From NCBI GenBank assembly GCA_943737045.1, contig CALSFV010000375.1, positions 124,001-188,000 on the forward strand: a DNA stretch of 64,000 nt, read 5' to 3'. The notes under the pieces were generated by a model, which did not search any database, had not been told where the DNA came from, and saw nothing but the letters and a program-made list of their open reading frames with translations. This stretch comes from Parapristionchus giblindavisi. Lineage: Eukaryota > Nematoda > Chromadorea > Rhabditida > Diplogasteridae. Below are positions 1 to 10,499 of this stretch, piece by piece. How positions within the stretch are numbered: position 1 is the first letter of the stretch; the number at the start of each line of letters is the position of its first letter. Made by a program: the position numbers and the translations under genes.

Positions 1-60
1 TGGTATTTAAATGAATTGTTTAAAATTTCAATCATTTTCACGGTTTCAATCAAATTACAG

Positions 61-863
61 ATATTCGTCGGTTTTTTCTGCATCTTTTCCCTGGCTGCCG
101 TTGAGATTGTGAGTGCATGAGTCTTGGTGTACTCTAATTACAGTATCCATGAGCTACCGTATCCCTAGTCTACCATATATAAGCAACCGTAATTTTCAGC
201 ATGTTTTTGGGCAAGCGCAGCTTGGAAAAGTGCTCACATGTCTTCAGCTCGTTTGTCTACTGTATCAGGTACAGTTCCCGATCGACAAATGATCTTTTTT
301 TGCTAATCCATTTTCTCTCTCAGTTTATTGTCCTCTGCCACCTGTACGGCGTACAACGAATTTTGGTCAATATCAAGGTATATTTGCACAAAATTCACTT
401 AATTATTTTAAAAAATTGTCTCATTGCCTCGGGTAATTGGCAGATTTAATCGCGATCCGAAAAAAATTAGAAATATCTTTTTCGATTTTTCCCCATGAAA
501 TAAGACCCTGCACATCAAATGCGCCATTCCAAGAAACGCGCGGCAATTCAAATCTTGAATGTTTCCTTTAAGGTGCTCTTCCGGGTTGACATGTCCACCC
601 TCATATTCTACTCTCGTCTAACTCCATTCCTTAGTCTTCTCTACAGTCGACTCATTCCCTCGTTCATCTTGGTGATGCTCCCCCCCCCTCAGACTCCGCC
701 CACTAATCAATACTTTTTGCAGCTCGGGTTCAGCTATGTCTTGCCTCGAAGCAATCCCACCGAGATGACTGCACTCAATATCACCTTTGAGTTCTTCATC
801 TACTTACCATTCATCTGGTTCTTCTACAAGGTTGGTACAAAGGAAGACAAATGTGAGGAATGA
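61..863 (+). CDS. SLC6-type sodium:neurotransmitter symporter, 3' end (partial)
   Basis: The three exons 61-108, 200-268 and 324-377 join in phase 0 across good GT/AG sites and give hydrophobic helices ending in a Tyr-Gly-Val-x-Arg...Asn-Ile segment, which resembles the TM10-11 junction of SLC6 carriers (YG.[ER]R..DDI). A last exon region (about 538-863) encodes a Tyr/Pro loop and a final helix ending in IWFFYKVG, like SLC6 TM12, then a short charged tail with stop at 861-863. An alternative is a donor after codon AAG near 832 and a final exon at about 1420 ending GKVIEVEVAN; that intron would hold the foldback repeat at 905-1400. The 5' exons lie outside the window. The join between 377 and the last exon is not resolved. 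The family call is by pattern only and substrate is unknown. Confidence 0.5.
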
Positions 864-904
864 GAATGCAAATTTCAATTGAGAAACGAATTATGTGGAA
901 AAAA

Positions 905-1400
905 CAATGAGAGAAATGAGATAAGTAACGACCGAATGGGAGAGGGCAAAATGTGAGGAATGATCTAACAATAAGAAATAAAATAATAAAATAATAATAA
1001 TAATAAGAAATAAGAATTGTAAGAAATGTTTAATTGAAAATGGAAGACGTGAGAAGTGACATTTGAAAGAAAGCATGGAAAGCGACATTTGGGAAAATGT
1101 GGTTGGAAAATGAATGTTTCAGAAAACTCTAATTAGAATCGGTGTTTTAATTAGAATAATTAGAATCGGCATCTAATTCACATCGGTATTTTCGCAGAAG
1201 TTTTTTTTCTTGAAAATCGTTTTCTAATTAGAGTTTTCGGAAATAGTCATTACCCAATCACATTTTTCCCGAAATATCGCTTTCCACGCTTTCATTTCAA
1301 ATGTCATTTCTCACGTCTTCCATATTCAATTAATCATTTCTCAGATCATTCCTCTCATACGCCTTCTCACATTCAGTCGTTTCCATTCACATCTATCACA
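905..1400. repeat. Degenerate foldback (MITE-like) element
   Basis: The left half (about 912-1150) and right half (about 1215-1396) are imperfect reverse complements, for example GACGTGAGAAGTGACATTTG at 1046 against its complement near 1300-1317. The centre is AT-rich. No coding potential is seen. Confidence 0.75.
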
Positions 1401-2365
1401 TTTGTCGTATCACCAGGGGAAAGTCATAGAAGTCGAAGTCGCCAATTGATAAAATACCAATCGATTCACCATGAAGAATTATATACTAAATACACAATTC
1501 GATTTGCACGCGTTCACTGGTTGTCAGCAAAGATAAACAAAAAATTCGTTTTATAAGTTTTAATATCGATTGGAGGATGTATTATTCCAATTGGCCACTT
1601 CGGCTTCTGTGACTTGCGAATCATCGTTAATCTAGTATTGTTAACGAGACTCCGCCCCTTAAGCTCCGCTTCCTCATTTCAGATCTCTGCCCATGCTGAG
1701 AATCATCACTCAATCATTACGATGTTCCGTCCTCTATCGAGTTTCGGTCCATCGGCGGTCTCCGATCGAAAGCAAGCGGCTCTTGAGGAGAATAAGATGG
1801 GCGCTCTTATGTAGCCACGCCCACTTATTTGGCCACGCTCACTTTTTACTGTTGTGTGACATGATCGAGTGCAAAGTACTGTTGTCAAGCAGATCTGCGT
1901 ATGACTGTATGATAAACTTCTTTGAGAAAACAAAGTTCTGGTCAAGTTTTCATGGTTTGAGTTTGTGGTGGGTTCGACAATTCAAAGCTTGTAAACATAA
2001 AAAATGAATGAATATTGTACAAGAGGTACAACAATAAGTCGGGATTACACAGTATATTATAACACAATAATCGTTGATAACCGAAGGATTACGGTATTCA
2101 GCTAAAAGTGAAATATCTCCGAGCATCAGGGATATACGACATGTAGAAGGCGTCCGAGAGCTCCCAGTGATCATGAAGGGAACGACGACTACGAGGCTGA
2201 GAAATATCAAAGATTAAACTAGAATAGACTAGTCCACTCTCTCTCATTTTTTAAAAGGTAAACTATTCAAGGAACACGAAGTCCTGCGGGTGATCACTGC
2301 TATGTCAGTGAGATTTTATTTGTTGTGATGGAAATAAAGAACGAAAATAGGAATACGGATAGATA
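1400..2365. other. Intergenic stretch, no confident gene
   Basis: Contains a possible acceptor at 1680 followed by an open frame to 1814 that ends in EENKMGALM. There is no signal peptide, no recognisable domain and no upstream exon that can be joined with confidence, so no gene is called. Confidence 0.4.
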
Positions 2366-2489
2366 TGAAAAATCAACACTTGGTCGAATGATAAACGACT
2401 GGATGAGAACTATTTTCATCTATTGATTACCGCTTATTTCTCATATGCAAATAGTCATCCAGGTCATTCGACCTAGTGCTGAAAAATCA
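2366..2489. repeat. Inverted-repeat MITE, family 3 (GGTCGAATGA ends)
   Basis: Ends TGAAAAATCAACACTTGGTC and its near complement at 2462-2489 enclose an AT-rich centre. Related copies with the core AGGTCGGATGAGA lie at 16766-16957 and 22961-23120. It sits 4 bp beyond the stop codon of the neighbouring minus-strand gene, so it is probably part of that gene's 3' UTR. Confidence 0.65.
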
Positions 2490-2493
2490 AAGT

Positions 2494-4414
2494 TCAAGGA
2501 CTTTCACTGTGCACCTTGTGAACCACTCCACAGACATCCTTGAGGCAGTCCTCGATAGTGTCTTGTGCCTGGAAAGATCAAAGATCAAGCTATGAACGTT
2601 CAAAAGATCAAAGATCAAACTACAAAAGATCAAAGATCAAACTATAAAAGATCAAAGATCAACCTTGTTCTTCCTCTCGGGTGACAGTCGACTCATGTAC
2701 TCGCCCAGTCTACGTCGACAAAGTGCTCGATCGAGTTGAGCGATCCCTTTCAGGATATTTCTCTGAATTAAACTATTTAAAAATTAGTATTTAACATTTC
2801 TGTAAACAAAAATATTTGAAAAAGATATATTATTATATTATTTACATTTAAGAATATTTATGCATTAAATTAAAATAAAATAAACATACTTCCTCCAGAG
2901 TAGTAACTTCTTCGTACCATGTATCACAACTCTTTATCTTCTTCTTGTCGCCGTCCATGACATACGACATTAGTCTTTAATAATAATTGTAGTAATAACG
3001 ATATTTACTTTAAAACATTCGCACAGTGGATGGCAAGAAGCATGTCAATATTTAATTAAACTGTTTAGTAACCTCTGATTTTTAATTAATTTTTTATAGT
3101 TCATAAGAAGTTCATTGTACTTTTGTCTAATTTGACAATGGTTACACAATGTATCAAAGTAGATATTGCAATAGAATATTATTAAAAGCACATCCGAGCT
3201 ATTTGAAACTTTCCACTCTGGGAATACCCTGGTTGACAAAGAAAACAAGAGAGCATTGTCAGATGCTAGAATTTCATATTAGCTCGAGGTTTGTCTTCAA
3301 ATATTACAATAAAATAAATAATACAAAACAAATCGTACTTCTTTTTGATCTCAGCTAAATCCTCTCCATTTTTCTTCATGGTCCTAATCACTTCTTTCTG
3401 TTCTTCAGTCAACCAATGAAGATGCTTCTCAATCAGTGAATCGACGTCTCGACGGAGACGAAGGCTAAACTTTTATTTTTATTTTTTTTAAATATTTTTA
3501 ATTTTTAAATTGTATTTTTAGGATTTAATTTGTATTTTAAACCCAATTTCCCCCTCTTCGTATTTGAGTTTATGTGAGATTCTTGACCACAGCTCTGTCC
3601 TTGACTGATTTTAAATTCTCCGCTCTGGCAATGCTCTCACGTTTTCTTTGTTTACAAGAGAGTTGTGTCAGAGCGGAGAGTTTCAAATCAGTTTTAATGA
3701 ATTAATATTATAAGATATAAATGTGAAACTGACTCATGATTCGATCGATGCTGATAGTGATGCTGAAAATAGGAACAATTCCATATTGAACCATCGGAAG
3801 GATTTTGAAAACAAAATCATATTTTCTATCTGCATATGTTTCATATGAGAGTCAAAAGCTACGCCAGAAAGGGTAAAGCAATAATATAGAAAATTTTAAC
3901 AAACATTATTCATCTTTAAAAAAAACCTACTTAACTGAATGTCAAAAGATAGGAATTGTGTTGATTGACCCTTTCACAAATTGAAATGACCAAATATTAG
4001 CTGTGCTAGTTGTGCAAGATACTCGTCCAGATTTTAAACGCATTTCCCGGTTGTTTTGGTTGACATACAATGCCACCACCGCATGGGTTTGGTCAGTTTT
4101 ATCAATATTCCATCGCCAGAAAAGTTTAGTTGTCATGGAAGTCACAAACAAAATGCCAAAACGTCAATTACTCTTCAAAATATTCAAATTATGGTATTTT
4201 AAATATAAAACATAAACACTGTTTCTTTCTAAACGTTTTAACGGTTTTAACGGTCTTTCAGTTTGCTCTGCCTTGAATCTAATTTTAAGAGTGCAAACGT
4301 TCTATCGTTTAAGGCTTTAGAATATTGCTTTTAAAACCCCTTTAGAACTCATAAGTCACTCACCGATGCGAGAGTTACGGTGAATAGCAGAAGAAGTGGA
4401 AGAAGTCTATTCAT
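2494..4414 (-). CDS. Secreted NPA/ABA-1-type lipid-binding protein (single unit)
   Basis: Six exons in consistent phase: 4364-4414, 3734-3762, 3339-3464, 2890-2974, 2664-2762, 2494-2568; 154 residues. Residues 1-17 form a signal peptide (MNRLLPLLLLFTVTLAS). The segment HLHWLTEEQKEVIRTMKKNG matches the start of the nematode polyprotein allergen (NPA) fold, whose units begin HL.WL..EQK. It is followed by a K-rich helix, and two further helices hold four Cys, two of them in a CLKDVC motif near the C-terminus. NPA proteins of Ascaris and Dictyocaulus are polyproteins of many ~130-residue units cut apart after secretion; here there is one unit and no furin-type linker array, as in a single-domain carrier. 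Expected role: extracellular fatty-acid/retinoid transport. The 29-nt second exon uses a weak GTCAGT donor. MITEs occupy two introns. Confidence 0.75.
3183..3300. repeat. MITE family 1 copy
   Basis: About 115-bp imperfect palindrome of the consensus GGCACACCCGAGCTAATTT ... CTCCGCTCTGGCAACGCTC and its complement. It lies in an intron of the NPA-type gene. Confidence 0.75.
3600..3695. repeat. MITE family 1 copy, degenerate
   Basis: Carries TCTCCGCTCTGGCAATGCTC and the complementary CAGAGCGGAGAGTTTCAAAT; the outer ends are decayed. Also intronic in the NPA-type gene. Confidence 0.65.
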
Positions 4415-4859
4415 GGTCACGGAGAGGAAGAGAATGAAGGACAAATGTTATCAATGTTATTTTGATACTTGTTATTCATTCGAGACCCAATAATATGGTC
4501 TTATCAAGTAATGGTGTACTGAAATGTGAATGAATATACATAACAAAAACTATGGAACACAATTTCGAATGATACTCACAAGTCAAAAATTTTAGATTTT
4601 TAATGGCACAAGAGGACATGAAATACAACACTTCTTGAACTGTGTGAGAGCAGATGTTACGAAGAAGTAGGCTTCATGGTTCAGAACGTTTCGGAGACTA
4701 TCTATTTATAAATCATCATGAATCAATGAAGCTCCTCAACAAATTGAACAAATCAACATCAAATGAAGTTAATACAGTACTCACCGATGCACATATATTC
4801 ATATTACCTGAAATAGTGAGCGTGACATATCCTTTGACATACACGACACATACTGCATA

Positions 4860-5035
4860 GCTATTGTCACTGCCATTAGGTGTCTCTGCTATTGTCACTG
4901 TCACAAATATTCTCTGCTGTTGTCATTGTCATAAGCAGCCTGCGCTACTGTCACTGTCATACGCGGTCTCTTCTACTGTCACTGTCATAAGTAGTCTCGT
5001 CTATTGTCACTGTCATAAGTAGTCTCTGTCACAGC
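4860..5035. repeat. Minisatellite, ~33-bp unit
   Basis: About five imperfect direct copies built on CTACTGTCACTGTCATAAGT with TCTC spacers, between the NPA-type gene and the galectin-like gene. Confidence 0.8.
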
Positions 5036-5712
5036 ATGACCCAATTTCTATCATCATGGCTTATGCATATGTTCAGGATCTATTATGAAACCATCCCTTT
5101 GTGTACTCAACCCCTTACTCACACTCTCCTCGATTGCCACACTCTCTCGTCAGATTTACCCAAGACTCTCTCCATTCCACACACTCTCTCGCCTGTCTCT
5201 GACTTCTCTGGTCTATCTCGTATCAATGTGATCTCTAGATGTGCTTATCACCTGCGATCACAAGCTCCATTGCTCATTCATCGATTGCCCTCACTACACA
5301 ACCATGGAACAACGCTTCACTTTACCGGTAATTTTGTTCATTTGATAAATCAATAAATCGATATTTCAAGCCTTACTCTGTGTCGCAGTATTTCCATAAT
5401 ACATTGTTCTTACAATAAATGATTTTTTTTATAATGCACAAACTTTGGTTGAAGCTAGGTAATGTTAATACATTAAATTAATAATTGTAAGGTGTTTCGG
5501 ACGTATAAACGTAGATCAATCGATAAAATGTTTTTCATAATCAATCGCTGGAGTTTATGTATACTTGCCACCAACATCTTAGCAGTTGCACAGAATGATA
5601 TATCTCATTTATTGATTGATCACTTAGTTATGTGAAAAATCAATCAATAATTCGAACAAGTATTACATAATGCCATGAAATTCAGGGTGACTCATCAAAC
5701 GATGAATATATT
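5036..5712. other. Upstream region of the galectin-like gene
   Basis: AT-rich DNA with a pyrimidine-rich CTCTC stretch at 5120-5215. A 106-codon open frame (5036-5356) has skewed Leu/Ser/His composition and no domain; it is not called. A 5' UTR or first exon of the downstream gene could lie here. Confidence 0.3.
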
Positions 5713-8700
5713 ATGAATCTCTTATTCATCACAAATCAATCGATAATTCAGGGTCTTCCATTTCATCGTGATCTACAGAATTCATGCATCACTGGTACGC
5801 AATTCTCGGTCAGGGCACAACCAGTGGATGATCTGAAAAAGTATTGCATTTCTTTCTTTCTTCCACGAAGAGTTTTTAGGACACAACTAATTTTTTAATT
5901 AAATATGCATTTTAAAGAAGCTATTTGAAACTCTCCGCTGCGAGAGAGCATTGCCAGAGCGGAATTTTTCAAATTAGCTTGGGTATCGCTTTAAAGGCAC
6001 ACCCTAAGCTAATTTTACTCTCCGCATTGGCAATACTCTCTCGTAGAGAAAGAAAGCGAAAGCGCATTTCCAGAGCGGAGAGTTTCAAATTAGCTCGGGG
6101 TGTCACTACAAACATAAATTTTCCTCAAGTCAATTTCTCCTTTGCCAACGACAGCTTCCTTCAGTTTCAAAATATCTGTCTAAATACTAAACTTACTATC
6201 AAAAATCAATAAAATTATGAATCTTATTATTGCAGACCTATTTGCTTCACACTGGTCACTGGAAAGAACGAGGCAGCTCTCGAGATCAGTTTGTACGTCG
6301 GAAGCAAAGGACGACCAACCAAGATGAAGTGTCTATCTAGATTGGTTAGTTTAATATGTAAAAATAAATAAAAATAGTAAAAATATTATTATTATTATTA
6401 TTGTTAATTTTCATACTAGTTTTTACAATACATTTCATAATTGTGTTTCCGAGAATCTGTAAGAGAAAGCTGAAACTAAACTGAACATTTCTTATTTATT
6501 TATCTTTTTGTGCAACATTGATTTGTTGATACGATAACAAAATATTGTCAGTTACTTCTTTTTGATGGGTAATAATATACATATTTGATTTGTAGGTGAC
6601 TCTGGAATCGAGTGCTCTCGAGAAAGAAGTCGAGACTATGGCATGGAAGAAGGAATTCGTATTGAATGTTGTTGTCAAAGAACACGTATTTGAGGTCATT
6701 TTTGGAAAATATTTCGTTTATTAAGTTAATAATTATTAGAGCGTACACATATATTTTATGCAGGGAATTTTAGTAATAGTGAAAAATGTTCTTCATGGAA
6801 TTATTTTGTCGGATCCGGTGTGAGACATGATCAATGACCCCTCAATCGAGCTAGAGGGATGAGTTGTCCTTATAGAGTGATGGTGGGGGGGGGTGAGCGG
6901 TTTGTGTCGGGTGTCGTATGAGTTAGCCGATATTTTCAATCTCCGTCGACCTCACAACATTTGCTAGTTGCTCTGCTACAATTTGTGTAGATTTTGTTTA
7001 TCCTTTATGTCGGAAAAATACAAAAAAAATGATGGCATTATTTTTATCACTGATGAGTCATAATTCATCATTGAATACATCAGCTGATAAGTCCATCGAT
7101 CCGAAATATCCTCGATATTTGTGATTTTGGTTGTATTTTTTAAACTAAGACATATAGTTAGAATCACTTCAGTAATTTGGAGTACACGTCGCTAAAATAA
7201 GATAAAATCAGATAAAACTATTCTTTTTGCAACAATTTCGCCAATCGATCCATAATTTCCATGTCTATTTATCAACATCTTTTAAGATATCGATCGATAC
7301 AGTATTCCTGATGCCCTTTGTTCATCGAGTAAACCCAACAGAGATCAAGAAGATCGTTCTAGATGGACCGATCATATGCAATGAAGTCGTCATTATTCCA
7401 GCCAAGACCGGTAAATAATGTTTTTTTAATAATAATAATATTTATATTTATAATACAACTTCAGACATGCCTCCTCTTCCACTCTATTCGGAGGTTTCTC
7501 AATCGACTACCACGTCCCTACCTCCTCCTCCTACATCTACAGCCTCCGTTGCCCAGGTTTGTCGGTTAACCATTTGACTACCCAAAAATCAACCAACACA
7601 GTTTGTTTGCCAATTTTCACTTGGTTAAACTCTTTGCCCAATATTCCATGAACCACCATGATTAACCATTTCCCACTGCGATGGTCTATTTCCCACTTTT
7701 TGCACATAACCCGATTTTCAGTCGACTCCTCCATATCCACTGGGTACGGTTCATCCGGTTCCATCCGGTTCTACCGGTTCTACCGGTTCTACCGGTTCTA
7801 CCTACAATCCTAACGTCGGAACCATCCCCGCTCATCCCATGTTGGCCAAGGAAGCTGGCGTGCCCTATGATAATGATGTAATTATTTTTGATTTATTTTA
7901 TTATTAATATCTTATTATTATCTGTTTTTTTTTAGAAAAAGAAGGTTCCCATGAGCTCGAGCTCGATCCCTCCGCCACTGCCTCCTCGAACTGGTCCAGC
8001 TGCCCCGCAATATCAAGCCCCTCAGGGAGCTCCAGTAGCTCCACCAGCTGCACAGGGAGCTCAGGCCACTCGTCAACCAGCTCCACCACCACAACAAGCA
8101 GTGCCTATTGGAGCCGGTAATACTTATCATTTAAAATTGTACTCGGAATTTTAAAACGAAATAAGTTTGAATTTAATTTTCAAATGGATGTATGCGATCC
8201 GATTCGGAAATCGAGCCTGATCAATGCTTGCTGATGAGATAAATAATAATAATAATTTATTTATTTATTATTATTATTGCATCACCAGGAGCCGTCCCAA
8301 TCTCGTCAGCTTCAGCAGTTCGTCAGACTCCCCCAGCTGGAGCTCCCTCGGTAGCTCCCTCAGCTCCAACTCCAATTATCACCGAACTGCCCTACAGTCC
8401 CACGCCACCACAACAGTCTGTTGTTCCGGTTCGGCCAGGTACTGTGTCCACAAATAAGTCTAATAAAATATTTCAAAAGCCCACTCGAGCTCTCCTCTCC
8501 GAACTCAAAACTGAAACTCCTATGATCACAATCAATATTGCTCGGAACATTCCTATTTTTAAACTTTATTAGACTTGCTTTTTTAAAGGTGGAGACTACC
8601 CGTCGTTCCCTTAGCGTAGTGGTAAAACTTCTGACTAGAAAGCGCATGGTCGCGGGTTCGAATCCTATTGCCGAACTTTCTTATTTTCAAAAAGCGCGCC

Positions 8701-9781
8701 TTTGCCTGAGTTTGATAGCATGATTCATTCATAATTCTAGCGATCAATATGCTGAATTAGCATAAAATAAATATTGTACGGTATGTAGAATAATTTTTGC
8801 TATCATTCTGTCTTCACAGTTTGTTCGCGAAAATATTCGCGGGAGTCCACCTTTAAGTAAATAAATATTTATCGAATATTTTTAAGGCTCCTCCAATGTG
8901 CAGCCCGTGCAGCCAATGCAATATGGCGCCCCACTTCCTCCCCAAGGATACCCTCACAATCCCCAACAGGGCATGGTCAACCCACAGTTTCAGAATGTTC
9001 AGGTACCAATTTATATTTTAATAAATTAGAAAAAACAAAAATATTTAATATTTAAAATTAAAATTATTGATTTCAGCAAATCCAGGGCTTATCGTATCCG
9101 ACGGCGTATCCTCAGCAGCCAGGCACTGCGTATCCGAGTCCGTACTATTATGGTCACTTTTTGGTCTTTGAAAGGGAGCGTTACCTCACTCTATTGTCTC
9201 TTCATTGAGTACACTATTTTTCTGTTCTCTAACAACGAGAGAGCAATCGAAGAGACCATTGAGTGAGGTTACGCTCCCTTTGAATATGCATGCCTGAGCT
9301 ACTTGAAGTTATTTACAAATGCTGGGAGTTTGAATGCGACTTTGATTCAAACGACTACTTTATTAACGTCCAAACAAAAATCATCTACTTTATTGCCCAG
9401 TTTGTGACTGACAAAAATTCTTCTATTCCGGTGCAACTTCGGGTGATACAGTAACCATCCCGAGGAACCGGAGTTGATGTCAAGCAAATCTACTGTATTA
9501 CCCATATTGTGGTTGATAAAAGTGCTTCCATTCGGGTGCACTTTTTCCGGGTTCTAAAGTAACCCAAAGAACAATATCAAGCATTTTCAGTCACTCCCCA
9601 GGCGTACTCCTACCCACAGCAATATCAGTATCAGCAGTATGCCTATCCAGCTTATCCGGTAATACTTAAAAATATTATAATTAATAATTTTAATAAGTGA
9701 ATTAATTAATTAATTAAGGCGGTCTACATGGAGGGATGCTATGATTACTATCCCCATCATCATCATCACCATCATTGCTGA
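5713..9781 (+). CDS. Divergent galectin with long Pro/Gln/Tyr-rich C-terminal tail
   Basis: Proposed exons: 5713 (or 5752)-5840, 6236-6344, 6596-6694, 7287-7410, 7465-7556, 7722-7877, 7936-8116, 8289-8438, 8887-9002, 9077-9152, 9591-9658, 9719-9781; all phases agree. The first four exons encode a galectin beta-sandwich: ITGTQFSVRAQPVDD, FTLVTGKNEAALEISLYVG, WKKEFVLNVVV and FVHRVNPTEIKKIVLDG align in order with galectin strands. The sugar-binding signature is lost: HxNPR is replaced by EISLYVG and the WGxE region by ALEKEVE. The remaining eight exons encode a low-complexity tail rich in Pro, Gln, Tyr, Ala with a GSTGSTGST run, and end PHHHHHHHC. The start is uncertain: ATG 5713 reads through, but TTCAG at 5747-5751 could be an acceptor for an upstream exon. 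No signal peptide is seen, as is usual for galectins. Confidence 0.7.
5911..6108. repeat. Two MITE family 1 copies in tandem
   Basis: A short copy (5911-5995) abuts a fuller copy (5994-6108); both have the TCTCCGC...GCGGA palindrome and TTAGCT ends. Intronic in the galectin-like gene. Confidence 0.75.
8584..8856 (+). mobile_element. tRNA-headed MITE/SINE-like element (TTAAAGGTGG ends)
   Basis: About 270 bp, ends TAAAGGTGGA and TCCACCTTTAA. A tRNA-like block at 8603-8680 has an A-box (TTAGCGTAGTGG) and a B-box (GGTTCGAATCC). Two relatives lie back to back at 42131-42735. Inserted in an intron of the galectin-like gene. Confidence 0.7.
9171..9281. repeat. Palindromic MITE family 2
   Basis: A 111-bp near-perfect palindrome beginning AAAGGGAGCGTTACCTCACT; a second copy is at 45652-45762. 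Intronic in the galectin-like gene. Confidence 0.85.
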
Positions 9782-9786
9782 ACAAT

Positions 9787-9902
9787 TTAAAGTACACCCG
9801 AGCTTATTTGAAATTCACCGCTCTGGCAACGCTCTCTCGTAGACATAGAAAACGAGAGAAAGTTGTCAGAGCGGAGAGTTTCAACTTAACTCTGGGTGTT
9901 AA
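9787..9902. repeat. MITE family 1 copy
   Basis: Palindrome with TTAAAGTACACCCGAGCTTA end and central CGTAGACATAGAAAACGAG loop, 6 bp after the galectin-like stop codon, so likely in its 3' UTR. Confidence 0.75.
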
Positions 9903-10318
9903 AAGTGACAATTTGTCTGTTATCTCGTCATTTATCCTATTATTTCTATTTTGTTTGTCAACGAAAATGCATTACAATTATATTACATAGCAATACATGT
10001 GCAATTCCTAAATGTTTCATTACTGTTTCTGTCCCGGTCGCCCTCAAACCTCATTGGTAACGGTTAAAATCCATAGAACCAGTGACCGAAATCAATCAAT
10101 AATCATTCCATAGCAATCAATATGTGCCAGTATTCGATCGATCCAATCAATAATTATGTCTTTATTCAACCATGATAAACATTGCAATAAATATATGTAT
10201 GGTAAAAAATCGATAAATAAAGCTTATTACAGAATTGTGTCGATATGTACAGACTATGTGGGATAAATACAGTAAGTTTCTAGTGGGCTAGAGACACTAA
10301 GTACCTAAGAAGGGGTCC

Positions 10319-10430
10319 TTAAAGGCACACCCCTAGCTAACTTTACTCTCCGCTCTGGCAACGCTCTCTCGTAGACAAATCAAGCGAGAGAACAGGCCAG
10401 AGCGGATAGTTCGAAGTGTGCCTTTAAAGG
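10319..10430. repeat. MITE family 1 copy
   Basis: Well-preserved outer ends: AAAGGCACACCCCTAGCTAA and the complementary GTGTGCCTTTAAA. Confidence 0.8.
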
Positions 10431-10499
10431 GACGTCTCGGTTTACAGTGAATCCTAAGTCGTAAGATGGACGACTTAGCTGTTAAGTCTTAGGTTCTTC

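Noticed and set aside
1614..2007. Overlapping plus-strand open frames of 66 and 104 codons
   Set aside because: No domain, no signal peptide and no phase-compatible neighbouring exon; composition is mixed.
5036..5356. 106-codon plus-strand open frame
   Set aside because: Falls in a CTCTC-rich tract, no similarity recognised, and no splice link to the galectin-like exons could be made.
6776..6829. Exon-like block (GILVIVKNVLHGI) between galectin exons
   Set aside because: Including it would break the strand spacing; joining 6694 directly to 7287 gives the normal 14-residue galectin spacing between FE and HR.
8603..8680. Functional tRNA gene
   Set aside because: A- and B-boxes are present but the acceptor stem does not pair; treated as a tRNA-like head of a repeat.
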